64,000 nt of DNA from Terripilifer ovatus (GCA_029222685.1 JARHVB010000006.1:80445-144444), one strand, 5' to 3'. Shown: positions 37,612 to 48,723, counted from the stretch's first letter. Notes: a model not told the origin generated them from the sequence alone. Numbers and translations: made by a program.

Positions 37612-38628
37612 ATGTTGAATTCCAGAGCGCCTGTTTTGGCGGGTCTCGTGGCGACGTTGTTCGCTGCGCCGGCGTTCGCCCAGGGTGAAGTGAACGTCTA
37701 TACCTACCGCGAAGCCAAGCTGATCGCGCCTTTGTTCGAGGCTTTCACCAAGGCTACAGGCGTCAAGGTCAATGTGGTTTCGGCGAATTCCGGCCTGGAG
37801 CAGCGCATCGTTTCCGAAGGCGCCAACAGCCCGGCCGACGTGTTGCTGACGGTCGACATCGCCCGCGTCCAGGATGCGCTGAACGCCGGCATCACCCAGC
37901 CGCTCAAATCAGACGTGCTGGAAAAGACAATCCCCGCGCAGTACCGCGATCCGGCCGGCAACTGGTTCGGCGTTTCGATGCGCGCCCGGGTCGTCTATGC
38001 CTCGAAGGACCGCGTGAAGCAGGATGCCATTACCTATGAGGATCTGGCCGATCCGAAATGGAAGGGCAGGATCTGCATTCGCTCCGGCCAGCAGATCTAC
38101 AACAACGCCTTGTTCGCGGCCTATATCGCGCATTACGGCGAGGCGAAAACCGAAGACTGGCTGAAGGGCCTGAAGGCCAATCTGGCGCAGAAGCCATCGG
38201 GCGGCGACCGTGAAGTGGCGCGCGATATCGCCGCCGGCAAATGCGACATCGGCCTGGGCAATACCTATTACTGGGCGTTGATGCAGAACGTCGAAACGGA
38301 CCGCAAGCCGTGGGTCGAGGCGACGAAGGTCATTCTGCCGACGTTCCAGAACGGCGGCACGCATATCAACGTTTCGGCCGCTGCCTTGACGAAGCATGCG
38401 CCGAACAAAGCCAATGCGGTGAAACTGATGGAGTGGCTCGCCGGCGAACAGGCGCAGCATATCTACGCCGATATGAACTTCGAATATCCGCTGCGCACGG
38501 GCGTCGCGCTCAATCCGACAATTGCATCCTACGGCGCGCTGAAGCCCGATGCGATGCCGCTGGTGAAGATCATGGAGTTCAAGAAAGTCGCCTCGGTGCT
38601 CGTCGACAAGGTAGGTTTCGATAATTAA
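37612..38628 (+). CDS. fbpA: Periplasmic Fe(III)-binding protein of an iron ABC transporter
   Basis: 338 residues from ATG 37612. The signal peptide (VLAGLVATLFAAPAFA) ends before QGEVNVYTYREAKL, the classic start of mature FbpA/FutA proteins. Iron-ligand tyrosines are expected in the GNTYYWALMQ segment. It captures ferric iron in the periplasm for the FbpB permease, whose gene starts 61 bp downstream. The ICE-like site upstream suggests Irr-dependent expression. The open frame from 37552 is longer but adds a segment with no signal-peptide logic. Confidence 0.93.
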   Translation: MLNSRAPVLAGLVATLFAAPAFAQGEVNVYTYREAKLIAPLFEAFTKATGVKVNVVSANSGLEQRIVSEGANSPADVLLTVDIARVQDALNAGITQPLKSDVLEKTIPAQYRDPAGNWFGVSMRARVVYASKDRVKQDAITYEDLADPKWKGRICIRSGQQIYNNALFAAYIAHYGEAKTEDWLKGLKANLAQKPSGGDREVARDIAAGKCDIGLGNTYYWALMQNVETDRKPWVEATKVILPTFQNGGTHINVSAAALTKHAPNKANAVKLMEWLAGEQAQHIYADMNFEYPLRTGVALNPTIASYGALKPDAMPLVKIMEFKKVASVLVDKVGFDN

Positions 38629-38689
38629 GGTTGATGCTGCTCCTCGATACTTCCTGTCTTTGTAGCGACTGGATGCGGATGAGGCCGTC

Positions 38690-40345
38690 ATGAACGGTAC
38701 ATCCGCGCCTTTTGCTGCGCGCTGCATCGTGATCGCAGCGGCTTTGTTCGTCGCTGCGCCGCTGGCGGGATTGCTCCAGCGGGCGCTGTCGGGCAATGGC
38801 GAAGTCTGGGGTCATCTCATCGCTTTCGTTCTGCCCGTCGCGGTCGCCGACACCGCGATGCTGCTGTGCGGGCTGGCGGTGGTCTGCGGCGTCGTCGGCG
38901 TCGGGACGGCGTTTCTCGTCGCCTCTTTCCGGTTTCCCGGTCGCTCGATGCTGGCGTGGCTGCTGACGCTGCCGCTGGCGTTTCCCGCCTATATCGTCGC
39001 CTATGTCTACGTGGAGGTGCTGGGCGCTTTCGGTCCCGTGCAAGGCGCGTTGCGGGCCCTGTTCGGGTTCCGACTCGCCTCCGACTACTGGTTTCCCAAT
39101 GTGCGGTCGATCGGCGGCGCCGTCTTCGTCATGGGGTTCGTGCTGTTTCCCTATGTCTATCTGGCGGCGCTGGTGATGTTCCGGTCGCAGAATCATGCGC
39201 TGGCGGAAAGCGCGCGGGTCGTGGGCGCAAGTCCGTGGCGTGTGGCGCGCGATATCGTGCTGCCGATGGCGCGCCCGGCTATCGCGGCGGGCCTCATGCT
39301 CGTCCTGCTCGAAGCGTTGAACGATATCGGCGCCAGCGAATATCTCGGCGTCCAGACCCTGACCCTGTCGGTCTTCGTCACCTGGCTCAATCGCGGCGAT
39401 CTTGGCGGCGCCGCCCAGACCGCCTGCATGCTGCTCATTGTGGTCGCCGTCTTCGTCTGGCTCGAGCGGCGTGGCCGCGGCATAGGCCGCAACATGCGCA
39501 GTTTCGCCGGCCACAGCCAGCAGGCGGGCGCTCACGACGGCACATTACTGTGTGGCTGGCGCGGCTGGGGCGCGACGCTTGCCTGCTCGGTTCCGGTGGC
39601 CTTCGGCTTTCTCATCCCGTCCGCCTATCTGGCGCAGGAGGCGATCGTCCGCAGCCTGCGCAACGGCGTCGATGCCGATCTGCTGCGGCACGCGGCCTCG
39701 ACGTTCGTCTATGCCTCGGGCGCGGTGGTCGTGACTTTGCTGCTCGGCTTCGGTGCGTCGATGGCGGCGCGGCTGATCGCACGGGGATGGGCCAGGCTCT
39801 GCGTCTCGTTTGCGGGCCTCGGCTATGCCTTGCCGGGCACCGTCCTGGCGCTGGGGCTGCTGACGCCGTTCGCGCTGGTCGACGACGCGTTCAATGCCGT
39901 GGCCCGCGTCTTTGGCGGCCGTGGCGTCGGCCTCGTCGTGGCGGGTTCGGGCGCCGCCATCGTCATCGCCTTGTCAATCCGCTTTCTCCCCATCGTGACG
40001 GGTCTGGCGGAGGCCGGCCTGGCGCGGATTTCAGCCGATCTCGATGGCGCCGCGCGCACCGCGGGAGCCAGCGCGCGCACCATGATCGCGACCATCCATC
40101 TGCCGCTGCTGCGTCCGGCGCTTGCGGCTGCGGCCCTGATCGTTTTCGTCGATAGCCTGAAGGAGCTCTCCATCGCGCTGCTGCTGCGGCCGCTGAACGT
40201 CGAAACCCTGTCGACCTATGTCTATCAGTTCGCCGTGCGCGGCATTTTCGAGGACGCGGCTCTGGCGGCATTGTTGATCGTCGCCATCGGCATTGTGCCG
40301 GCCATGCGAACGGTGCGGTTCGCCCGGCCTGGAAATCGGGGCTGA
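38690..40345 (+). CDS. fbpB: Iron(III) ABC transporter permease, fused two-domain type
   Basis: 551 residues with about twelve hydrophobic helices in two similar halves. Each half has an EAA-type coupling loop (ARVVGASPWRVARDIVLPMARPAI in the first, ARTAGASARTMIATIHLPLLRPAL in the second). This is the FbpB/SfuB pattern of a single-chain permease. It needs an FbpC ATPase, but the next gene downstream is an IalB-domain protein and no ATPase is present nearby, so the ATPase must be encoded elsewhere. Confidence 0.93.
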   Translation: MNGTSAPFAARCIVIAAALFVAAPLAGLLQRALSGNGEVWGHLIAFVLPVAVADTAMLLCGLAVVCGVVGVGTAFLVASFRFPGRSMLAWLLTLPLAFPAYIVAYVYVEVLGAFGPVQGALRALFGFRLASDYWFPNVRSIGGAVFVMGFVLFPYVYLAALVMFRSQNHALAESARVVGASPWRVARDIVLPMARPAIAAGLMLVLLEALNDIGASEYLGVQTLTLSVFVTWLNRGDLGGAAQTACMLLIVVAVFVWLERRGRGIGRNMRSFAGHSQQAGAHDGTLLCGWRGWGATLACSVPVAFGFLIPSAYLAQEAIVRSLRNGVDADLLRHAASTFVYASGAVVVTLLLGFGASMAARLIARGWARLCVSFAGLGYALPGTVLALGLLTPFALVDDAFNAVARVFGGRGVGLVVAGSGAAIVIALSIRFLPIVTGLAEAGLARISADLDGAARTAGASARTMIATIHLPLLRPALAAAALIVFVDSLKELSIALLLRPLNVETLSTYVYQFAVRGIFEDAALAALLIVAIGIVPAMRTVRFARPGNRG

Positions 40346-40474
40346 ACGCCCTCGCATTGGTGATGCGTCCGATTTTTGCCCGGATCGGCAGGCACTAAAC
40401 CTCTTCGAGTAGTCCAGACACCCCCGGACGCGGTATCCTGCCGGATGATTCGCGGCTTAAGAATGGTTTTGACG

Positions 40475-41164
40475 ATGCGGATATTGACCTGTGCTTTTGC
40501 TGTTTTCAGCGTTCTTGCTGTTGCGGCCGCCCCTGCTTTTGCCCAAACCAAAGGCAAAAAACCTGCGACCGCCGCCAAGAAGCCGGAAACCACCAGCACG
40601 GTCTCAAGCAAACCCGACGCCAAAAAGCAGGCCACCAAGGCCGGTACGAAGCCGGGCACAAAAGCTGCCGCCGGTGCTGCGGCGGGTGCTGCCGCAGCCG
40701 GCACCGCCGCCGCAGCGCGGCCGGGCAAACCGGCGCTGGTCGCCTCGTTCGGCGACTGGGGCGCCTATACGGCCGTCACCGGCAAGTCCAAGACCTGCTA
40801 TGCGCTGGCCGAGCCGAAAGAGCGTCTTCCGGCCAGCCTGAAGCGCGACAAGGCCTATATCTTCGTTTCGACGCGTCCCGCCGAGGGCGTCAAGAACGAG
40901 GTCTCGATCATCATGGGCTTCGATGTGAAAGCCGACAGCTCGCCCAGGAGCGAAGTCGGCACCACGGGCTTCGACATGATCGCCCAGAAGGACAAGTTGT
41001 GGGTCCGCAATGCGGCGGAGGAAGGCCATCTTCTCGATGCGATGCGGAAGGGGCAGCGCCTCGTCGTCAAGGCCGCTTCCGGACGCGGCAACGCCACCAC
41101 CGATTCCTATTTGCTGTCCGGCCTCGCCCAGGCGCTCGACCGCGTGCATAAGGAATGCCTGTAA
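40475..41164 (+). CDS. Invasion-associated locus B (IalB) domain protein
   Basis: 229 residues from ATG 40475. A signal peptide with core CAFAVFSVLAVAAAPAFA is followed by a Lys/Ala-rich linker (~residues 25-95, with an alanine-glycine run). The IalB domain then runs from ASFGDWGAYTAVTGKSKTCYAL to the end, with the conserved Cys pair (TCYA and KECL). IalB-type proteins are exported and named after a Bartonella invasion factor, but the family is common in free-living Hyphomicrobiales, where its role is unknown. Confidence 0.85.
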   Translation: MRILTCAFAVFSVLAVAAAPAFAQTKGKKPATAAKKPETTSTVSSKPDAKKQATKAGTKPGTKAAAGAAAGAAAAGTAAAARPGKPALVASFGDWGAYTAVTGKSKTCYALAEPKERLPASLKRDKAYIFVSTRPAEGVKNEVSIIMGFDVKADSSPRSEVGTTGFDMIAQKDKLWVRNAAEEGHLLDAMRKGQRLVVKAASGRGNATTDSYLLSGLAQALDRVHKECL

Positions 41165-41571
41165 AGTTTGCTCGTAGGACGAACGCAGAGCCGACAAAAT
41201 GCTTGCACGCGGCTGAAAGCTCCCAGGAGCCTTCATCCTGAGGTGAGGAGCAACGCGCAAGCGTTGCGTCTCTGAGGACGGAGGGCGTGGGAGATCGGCT
41301 TGCCAACGGATATGGCCTTCATGAGTAGTGGCTCAAAGGTGTCGACGTGACGCCTCAGGATGAGGGCTACTGGTAAATTGCCGCTGGCAGTTGGGCCGGT
41401 TTCCTCGCTTCGCCAAGCCATTTCTGGTCCAAATGTCGCGCGACCAAAGTGGGAAGCAACGGCGCTTGTAGTCAGGGTCAGCCTGAGCATAATGCGGCCC
41501 ATACCGAGCGGTGCCGGCGTGTCTTAATAATTCGCCTGCGCGCCGCGTTTTCAATGCGCCGGGAGGCCTGA
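41165..41571. repeat. Intergenic stretch with inverted repeats between the IalB gene and acs
   Basis: About 407 bases without a gene. CTTCATCCTGAGG (41231-41243) and CCTCAGGATGAGGG (41353-41366) form an inverted repeat around ~110 bases. Inside, GCAACGC (41250-41256) pairs with GCGTTGC (41261-41267). The CATCCTGAGG core resembles dispersed repeats seen in many Hyphomicrobiales. The acs promoter is expected near the right end. Confidence 0.55.
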
Positions 41572-43503
<1,932 letters not shown>

Positions 43504-43523
43504 CGAAACTTTGTTTCCAACAA

Positions 43524-43548
43524 AAAGGCCGCGCTGTGCGCGGCCTTT
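43524..43548. terminator. Bidirectional rho-independent terminator between acs and hsp20
   Basis: AAAGGCCGCGC (43524-43534) pairs perfectly with GCGCGGCCTTT (43538-43548) around a TGT loop. An A tract precedes it and TTTCTC-type sequence follows, so it can end transcripts of both convergent genes. Confidence 0.85.
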
Positions 43549-43568
43549 CTCTATTTCTGCACCAGCGG

Positions 43569-44033
43569 TTACGCAGCCAGTTTCGCCTCGACGTTCTTGA
43601 CGCCGTTGATGGCGATGCGGCGGGGCTTGGCCGATTCCGGAATCTCGCGCACGAGATCGACATGAAGCAGGCCGTTCTCGAGCGCGGCGCCCGATACGTG
43701 GACATGATCGGCGAGCTGGAAACGACGCTCGAAGGCCCGCGCGGCGATCCCGCGATAGACGACTTCATTGCGCGGCGCGCCTTCGCCTTCGGCCGGAGCG
43801 GAATGATTGCCGCGGATCGACAGCGTGTTTTCCTTGGTCTCGATCGTCAGATCGGCTTCCGAGAAGCCGGCGACCGCGACGGTGATGCGGTACGAGTTCT
43901 CGCCCGTCCGCTCGATGTTATAGGGGGGATAGGTGACCGCATTGTCCGGGCTGTTGACCTGGTCGAGCAGGGAAAACAAACGGTCGAAACCGACGGTGGA
44001 CCGGTAAAGCGGCGAAAAATCATATTGACGCAT
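43569..44033 (-). CDS. Small heat shock protein (Hsp20/IbpA-like)
   Basis: 154 residues. I chose ATG 44033 (MRQYDFSPLYRSTVGF) because AGGA lies eight bases upstream, while ATG 44039 is only two bases from it. The alpha-crystallin domain spans about residues 35-125, with YPPYNIERTGENSYRITVAVAGF and FERRFQLADHVHVSGAALENGLL. The segment RSTVGFDRLFSLLD is typical of rhizobial class A small heat shock proteins. It is a cytosolic holdase. A ROSE-like element precedes it. Confidence 0.93.
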   Translation of the reverse strand: MRQYDFSPLYRSTVGFDRLFSLLDQVNSPDNAVTYPPYNIERTGENSYRITVAVAGFSEADLTIETKENTLSIRGNHSAPAEGEGAPRNEVVYRGIAARAFERRFQLADHVHVSGAALENGLLHVDLVREIPESAKPRRIAINGVKNVEAKLAA

Positions 44034-44036
44034 GTG

Positions 44037-44110
44037 CATATCCTCTTGTTGAGCGACATGAAACGACACGGCTTTTCCGGCCTCCTTGGCAGGCGGAGCG
44101 CCGGTCGTGC
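44037..44110 (-). promoter_or_regulatory. ROSE-like RNA thermometer in the hsp20 leader
   Basis: In the leader, UCGCU (complement 44052-44056) can pair with the Shine-Dalgarno AGGA (complement 44041-44044) across a 7-nt loop, leaving one bulged G. This is the UYGCU:AGGA arrangement that defines ROSE elements in rhizobial small heat shock genes. A GC-rich hairpin region precedes it. Heat would melt the weak helix and expose the site. Confidence 0.55.
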
Positions 44111-44292
44111 GCGTCCCGGATGGGCCCGCGCAAGGGAGATTTGGGAAGAGCCATTTGGCTTTGCAAGGCGGAAAATGCGAAAAAATCCTGCTTGATTGCC
44201 CCTTTTGGGTGGAACCCGCGTCCTTCCGCTCCACCGGTTCTGATGTATGCTTTCCCTCAGAGCCCGGCAGAAGCCGGGTCGGGGAGGAAGCG

Positions 44293-45270
44293 ATGACAGT
44301 CTTGAGAACAGCTCTGGCGCTGGTCGCCAGCTTGCTTTTGCCGCTTATGTCTGCCGCCGCGCAGGACTATCCAAACCGCGCCATCCGCGTCATCGTGCCT
44401 TATCCCGCGGGCGGTCCTGTCGACACGCTGGCGCGGGCGCTCGGCGACAGTTTCGGCAAGCGCAACGGCCAGGGCTTCGTGGTCGAATCCCGGCCCGGTG
44501 CCAATACGAGCCTCGGCGCCATGGCGTGCAAGGCCTCCGATCCCGATGGCTATACGATCTGCCTGCTCGCCTCGACGACGCTGTCGATCAATCCGTTTCT
44601 CTATAGCGACCTGCGCTACACGTCGGCCGATCTGGCACCGATCACCAACATCGGCGCGTCGCGCGCGGTGCTGATGCTGCACAACAGCGTGCCGGCGAAA
44701 AATCTCGCCGAGCTTGTCGAATGGTCGAAGAAGAATCCGGAAAAGATGAACTACGGATCGTTCGGCGTCGGCGGCGAAACCCATCTGATGATGGAATGGC
44801 TGAAGAACAAGACCGGCGCGCAGATCACCCATGTGCCGTTCCAGGGATTTGCGCCGGCGCTCGTGGCCTTCGAGCGCGGCGATATCCAGATCATGGTGCC
44901 GGTGTCGATCCCGCCGATCATCGACCGCATCAACAACGGCCAGGCGAAGGGCATCATGATCCTCAGCGACGGCCGCAACGACAATCTGCCGTCCATTCCC
45001 TCGACCGTGGAACTGGGGCTGCCGCCGATCGGATTCCAGACCTGGTTCGGCATGTTCGCGCCGGCGGGAACGCCGAAAGACCGCATCGACAAGATGAACA
45101 GGGAATTGCGCGCCATCGTCGCCGACCGGGATTTTTCCCAGAAATTCCTGGTCGGCGCCGGCCTCATGCCGGTCACGAACAGCCCCGAGGAGTTCAAGGC
45201 GTTTCTGGCGGAGGATTACGTCAAGGCCGGCGAACTGGTAAAAGTCTCGGGCGTCAAGTTGACGCCGTAG
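44293..45270 (+). CDS. Bug-family (tripartite tricarboxylate transporter) substrate-binding protein
   Basis: 325 residues from ATG 44293. The signal peptide (ALALVASLLLPLMSAAA) is followed by QDYPNRAIRVIVPYPAGGPVDT, the start pattern of Bug/TctC proteins. A later NYGSFGVGGETHLMMEWLKN also fits. These bind carboxylic acids or related solutes in the periplasm. No TctA/TctB membrane genes are next to it, as is common for orphan Bug proteins. It reads into a run of hydrolase genes on the same strand, 76 bp away. Confidence 0.9.
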   Translation: MTVLRTALALVASLLLPLMSAAAQDYPNRAIRVIVPYPAGGPVDTLARALGDSFGKRNGQGFVVESRPGANTSLGAMACKASDPDGYTICLLASTTLSINPFLYSDLRYTSADLAPITNIGASRAVLMLHNSVPAKNLAELVEWSKKNPEKMNYGSFGVGGETHLMMEWLKNKTGAQITHVPFQGFAPALVAFERGDIQIMVPVSIPPIIDRINNGQAKGIMILSDGRNDNLPSIPSTVELGLPPIGFQTWFGMFAPAGTPKDRIDKMNRELRAIVADRDFSQKFLVGAGLMPVTNSPEEFKAFLAEDYVKAGELVKVSGVKLTP

Positions 45271-45346
45271 GCGGCGCTTCTTAACGTCGCTTGAGGGACT
45301 TTCTGCCCGGATGTCGTTCCGGGAGCGGCATGATCGAGGAACACTA

Positions 45347-46243
45347 ATGGCTGACGATGCAGTACGCGAGAAGGGCCCGCTGGTGTGGCTCGATATGGAC
45401 CAGAAGGCCCTCGATGACGCCTATGACCAGGCCGTGTATGCGCCCAACCAAAGCCTCGTGCATCGGCGCCGCGACGCCGCCTCGGCTGAGGCTTATGCCC
45501 GGCTGAAGCCGCGCCGGGTCTCCTACGGCGCGACGCCCATCGAAGGCTTCGACTTCTATTCAAGCGGCCGCAGCGGCGCGCCGATCCTCGTCTATACCCA
45601 TGGCGGCGCCTGGCGATCGGGCAAGGCGCGCGATTTCGCCCATCTGGCCGAGCCTTATCTCGCCATCGGCGCGCATGTCGCCATTCTGGACTTTTCCAGC
45701 ATCGATGATGTGAACGGTGAATTGCCGGTGATGGTCGACCAGGTGCGCCGCGCCGTCGCCCATATCTACAAGACCGCCGGGGAGCTCGGCGGTGATCAGG
45801 CCAAGATTTTCGTCGCCGGCCATTCGTCCGGCGGTCATCTCACGGGCTGTATCGTCGTCACCGATTGGGAAGGCCAGTTCGGGCTTCCCGGCAATGTGCT
45901 GGCGGGTGCTGTGCTGATGTCGGGCATGTACGAGCTTGAGCCGGTGCGCCGTTCCAAGCGTTCGCTCTATGTCAAGTTTACCGACGAGAACGTTGAGGCG
46001 TTGAGCGCGATCCGTCATCTCGACAAGGTGCGCTGCCCGGTGATCGTGGCTTTCGGCACCCAGGAAACGCCGGAATTCCAGCGCCAGTCGCGAGAATTCC
46101 ATGCGGCGCTGGAAAAAGCCGGCAAGGACGTCAAACTGATCGTCGTCGAGGCCGCCAATCACTTCGAAATCCAGGAAGCGTTCCACAATCCCTACGGACC
46201 TATCGGCCGGCATGCGCTGGCGCAGGTGCGGGCGAAGATCTAG
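45347..46243 (+). CDS. Alpha/beta hydrolase, kynurenine formamidase/carboxylesterase-like
   Basis: 298 residues from ATG 45347, with GAGGAA just upstream. The oxyanion segment YTHGGAWRSGK, nucleophile elbow GHSSGGHL and a late His in VEAANHFEIQ form the catalytic set. The pattern (HGGxW, GHSSGGH) is closest to arylformamidase/BD-FAE-type esterases. It may process an amide or ester imported by the neighbouring binding protein system. No signal peptide is visible. Confidence 0.82.
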   Translation: MADDAVREKGPLVWLDMDQKALDDAYDQAVYAPNQSLVHRRRDAASAEAYARLKPRRVSYGATPIEGFDFYSSGRSGAPILVYTHGGAWRSGKARDFAHLAEPYLAIGAHVAILDFSSIDDVNGELPVMVDQVRRAVAHIYKTAGELGGDQAKIFVAGHSSGGHLTGCIVVTDWEGQFGLPGNVLAGAVLMSGMYELEPVRRSKRSLYVKFTDENVEALSAIRHLDKVRCPVIVAFGTQETPEFQRQSREFHAALEKAGKDVKLIVVEAANHFEIQEAFHNPYGPIGRHALAQVRAKI

Positions 46244-46342
46244 GGCGGCGTTTAAGGCTATTCGCCGCCTTTCGCGGCGGCGACCGCTTGTATATGAATT
46301 GCGAGACGACGTTGACCTCGCAAGACGCCGGTTGAGCCGCCT

Positions 46343-47356
46343 ATGGAATTTATCTTAACGCCCGACAATCCGTGCCCGCCCGGCGGTGTCGTTACGAGCG
46401 TGCGCGCCGTCGACGGCATGATCTTGCGGGTCGGCCGCTGGCATCCGCCGGGCAAGGCGCGCGGCACCGTGTTGATCTGTCCGGGCCGGGCCGAATTCAT
46501 CGAGAAATATTTCGAGGTCGCAGGCGAACTGCTGGCGCGGCGGCTGGCGGTGGTGATCTTCGACTGGCGCGGGCAGGGCATGTCCGGCCGTGAACTGGAT
46601 AATTCGCGCAAGGGGCATATCGACGATTTCGCGCTGTACGGGCGCGATCTCGACGCCATTCGCGAACAGGTACTGGCGCCGTTCTGTCCGGCGCCATGGT
46701 TTTCGCTGGGCCATTCCATGGGCGGCGCGGTGTTGATCGACCAGGCGCGCAACGGCGTCTCGCCGTTCGAGCGCCTGGTCGTCACCGCGCCGATGATCGA
46801 TATCTATGGCCTGAAATTTCCGCGCTTCACGCGCGGACTGGCCAAGGTGCTCGATTTCATCGGCATGGGCGATGCCTTTATTCCCGGCGGCGGCAGCACG
46901 GCGATGCTGACGCGGCCGTTCAAGGACAATGTGCTGACCTCCGATCCGGTGCGCTATGGACGCAATGCCGCGATCGTGGCGGCGGCGGGCCATGTGGCCA
47001 TCGGCGATCCGACGATCGGCTGGATTGACGCGGCATTCGAACTGATGAGCAGATTTGCCGATCCGGAATATCCGCGCCGGACGCTGACGCCAATCCTCGT
47101 CATATCGGCAGGTGACGACCGCGTGGTGTCGACCGCGGCTGTCGAGCATTTCGGCAACCGGCTGAAGGCCGGTAGGGTGGTGTCGCTGCCCCATGCGCGG
47201 CATGAAATCCTGATGGAGCGCGACAGCATCCGCGATCAGTTCTGGGCGGCGTTCGACGCTTTCGTCCCCGGCACGCGGGAAGAATATGAGGCGTTGGTGA
47301 TGGCGCAGGACATGATCGAACAGGTCCGCGGACCGGTGCATCTGGATGAGTTTTAA
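46343..47356 (+). CDS. Alpha/beta hydrolase, monoacylglycerol lipase/lysophospholipase-like
   Basis: 337 residues. Motifs include PGRAEFIEKYFEVA, DWRGQGMSGRELD, nucleophile GHSMGGAV and late Asp and His in ISAGDDRVV and LPHARHEIL. This is the Hydrolase_4 (PldB-type) fold that cleaves monoacylglycerols or lysophospholipids. It has no signal peptide. The stop overlaps that of convergent hisN by four bases. Confidence 0.87.
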   Translation: MEFILTPDNPCPPGGVVTSVRAVDGMILRVGRWHPPGKARGTVLICPGRAEFIEKYFEVAGELLARRLAVVIFDWRGQGMSGRELDNSRKGHIDDFALYGRDLDAIREQVLAPFCPAPWFSLGHSMGGAVLIDQARNGVSPFERLVVTAPMIDIYGLKFPRFTRGLAKVLDFIGMGDAFIPGGGSTAMLTRPFKDNVLTSDPVRYGRNAAIVAAAGHVAIGDPTIGWIDAAFELMSRFADPEYPRRTLTPILVISAGDDRVVSTAAVEHFGNRLKAGRVVSLPHARHEILMERDSIRDQFWAAFDAFVPGTREEYEALVMAQDMIEQVRGPVHLDEF

Positions 47357-48150
47357 AGCCTCAACAAGGCCAATGCGGCCTCGTGCGTGCGGCGGTCGCC
47401 GGCGGCGATGATGGCGCCGCCTTTTGTCGCCGGTCCGCCGTCCCATGTGGTGACGATCCCGCCGGCGCCTTCGATGATGGGAATGAGCGCGACGATGTCA
47501 TAGGGGTTGAGGCCGCTTTCTATGACGAGATCGATGTGGCCGGCGGCGAGCATGCAATAGGCATAGCAATCGCCGCCATAGCGCGAGAGGCGGACCTGCG
47601 CCTCGACCCGGCGAAAGGCGTCGAGCGTGCCCTCGGCGAGGAGCGCCGGATGGGTCGTCATCAGCGTGGCCGCAGCCAGGGATTCGCAGGGGCGGACGCG
47701 CAGCTTGCGTTCGGCCGGCTGCTGGTTGGGGCCGATGCCGCGCCAGAGCGCGCTGGAGCCGTCGCCGGAAAAACTTTCACGCGTGAACGGCTGGTGCATC
47801 AGTCCGTAGCAGGCGTTGCCTTTGTGCGTCACGCCGATCAGCGTGCCCCAGACCGGCATGCCGGAAATGAAGCTCTTGGTGCCGTCGATGGGATCGAGCA
47901 CCCAGCAATAGTCCGCATCGGGCGCCTGGGAACCGAATTCCTCGCCGATGATGCCGTGGGACGGGAAGTTCTGCGAGATCATGCGGCGCATGACTGCCTC
48001 GCCGGCGCGATCGGCTTCCGTCACCGGGTCGAAGACGCCGCCCTGCGATTTGTCAGCCGCATGTATGGCCGTCCTGAAAAACGGCAGAATGGCTTCGCCG
48101 GACAGGCGTGCGAGCTCGTCGACGAAAGCTGCAAAATCGACCGGTTTCAT
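47353..48150 (-). CDS. hisN: Histidinol-phosphatase HisN (inositol monophosphatase family)
   Basis: 265 residues from ATG 48150, with GGAGAACC in front; a longer frame to 48198 is less likely. The metal sites GIIGEEFG and WVLDPIDGTKSFISGMP mark the IMPase family. The residues after PIDGT (KSFISG) and the late NPYDIVALIPIIEGAGG with TTWDG follow the HisN subgroup. It removes phosphate from histidinol phosphate in His synthesis. Its start faces the tandem sRNA region. Confidence 0.88.
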   Translation of the reverse strand: MKPVDFAAFVDELARLSGEAILPFFRTAIHAADKSQGGVFDPVTEADRAGEAVMRRMISQNFPSHGIIGEEFGSQAPDADYCWVLDPIDGTKSFISGMPVWGTLIGVTHKGNACYGLMHQPFTRESFSGDGSSALWRGIGPNQQPAERKLRVRPCESLAAATLMTTHPALLAEGTLDAFRRVEAQVRLSRYGGDCYAYCMLAAGHIDLVIESGLNPYDIVALIPIIEGAGGIVTTWDGGPATKGGAIIAAGDRRTHEAALALLRL

Positions 48151-48631
48151 TGGTTCTCCGCTCGGTATCCATCTGCCGAATTCCGGAGACAGATACACAT
48201 ATCCATGGCCAATGCGCTATGGCCTGGATGGCGGCGGGAGGCCGCGAGTTTTCCCCAGCTTTTATAGCCGCTGGAAATCTTGTTTCCCCGCGCTGATCGG
48301 GCGCGGCAAAGTCGCTTTTGAACAAGAAGGCGATCTGGCGGCGCGTTCCTGGGGCAGATGCTGACAGGCCGATGACGGTGCAAATTTCGAAGGTCTGGTC
48401 GCCAACGGGGCGCGAATCCATCCGGATGCCGTTTGCCGATGCGCGTTTGGGCTGCTGGTGGCTGAAGTTGCGGCAGGCCTCCTGATTTGCAGGGGCGCGT
48501 ATGACAGTCACCCTGATAAAGTAGTTTGTTAATCAGTCAGTTATGGTGACCTATGTGTCGGAATGACGCATAGGTGCGTTTGCAGCTATTTTATGCTTGT
48601 TATTTTGCACTGCACACTGCATATTATTGCG
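48151..48631. other. Intergenic stretch upstream of the sRNA pair
   Basis: Nothing gene-like between the hisN start and the first sRNA. The right end holds the likely promoter of sRNA copy 1: TTGTTA at 48597-48602 and CATATT at 48620-48625 with a 17-bp spacer. Confidence 0.45.
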
Positions 48632-48723
48632 GTGCGGCAACGTTGTTGCCGCCGATGCCCTCCTTGGGCGTTTCCTCCCTAGACTTGGGGCCGCCATGGC
48701 GACATGTGCGGCCTCCTTTCTTT
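48632..48723 (+). ncRNA. abcR: AbcR-like (alpha-r15) small RNA, copy 1
   Basis: This RNA has about 92 nt and three hairpins. The 5' hairpin is GCGGCAAC-GTT-GTTGCCGC. The middle hairpin GCCC-TCCTT-GGGC is followed by the single-stranded GTTTCCTCCCTAGACTT. The last is a terminator with GGCCGC (48689-48694) and GCGGCC (48708-48713) and a GCGA tetraloop on an inner AUG-CAU stem, followed by TCCTTTCTTT. The unpaired UCCUCCC is an anti-Shine-Dalgarno type target site. I recognise the core and the tandem layout from the AbcR1/AbcR2 pair of rhizobia, Agrobacterium and Brucella, which repress ABC-transporter mRNAs through Hfq. Confidence 0.65.

Noticed and set aside
45311..45346. Longer N-terminus for the kynurenine formamidase-like hydrolase
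   Set aside because: GAGGAA lies directly before the ATG at 45347 and the extra residues have no counterpart in the family.
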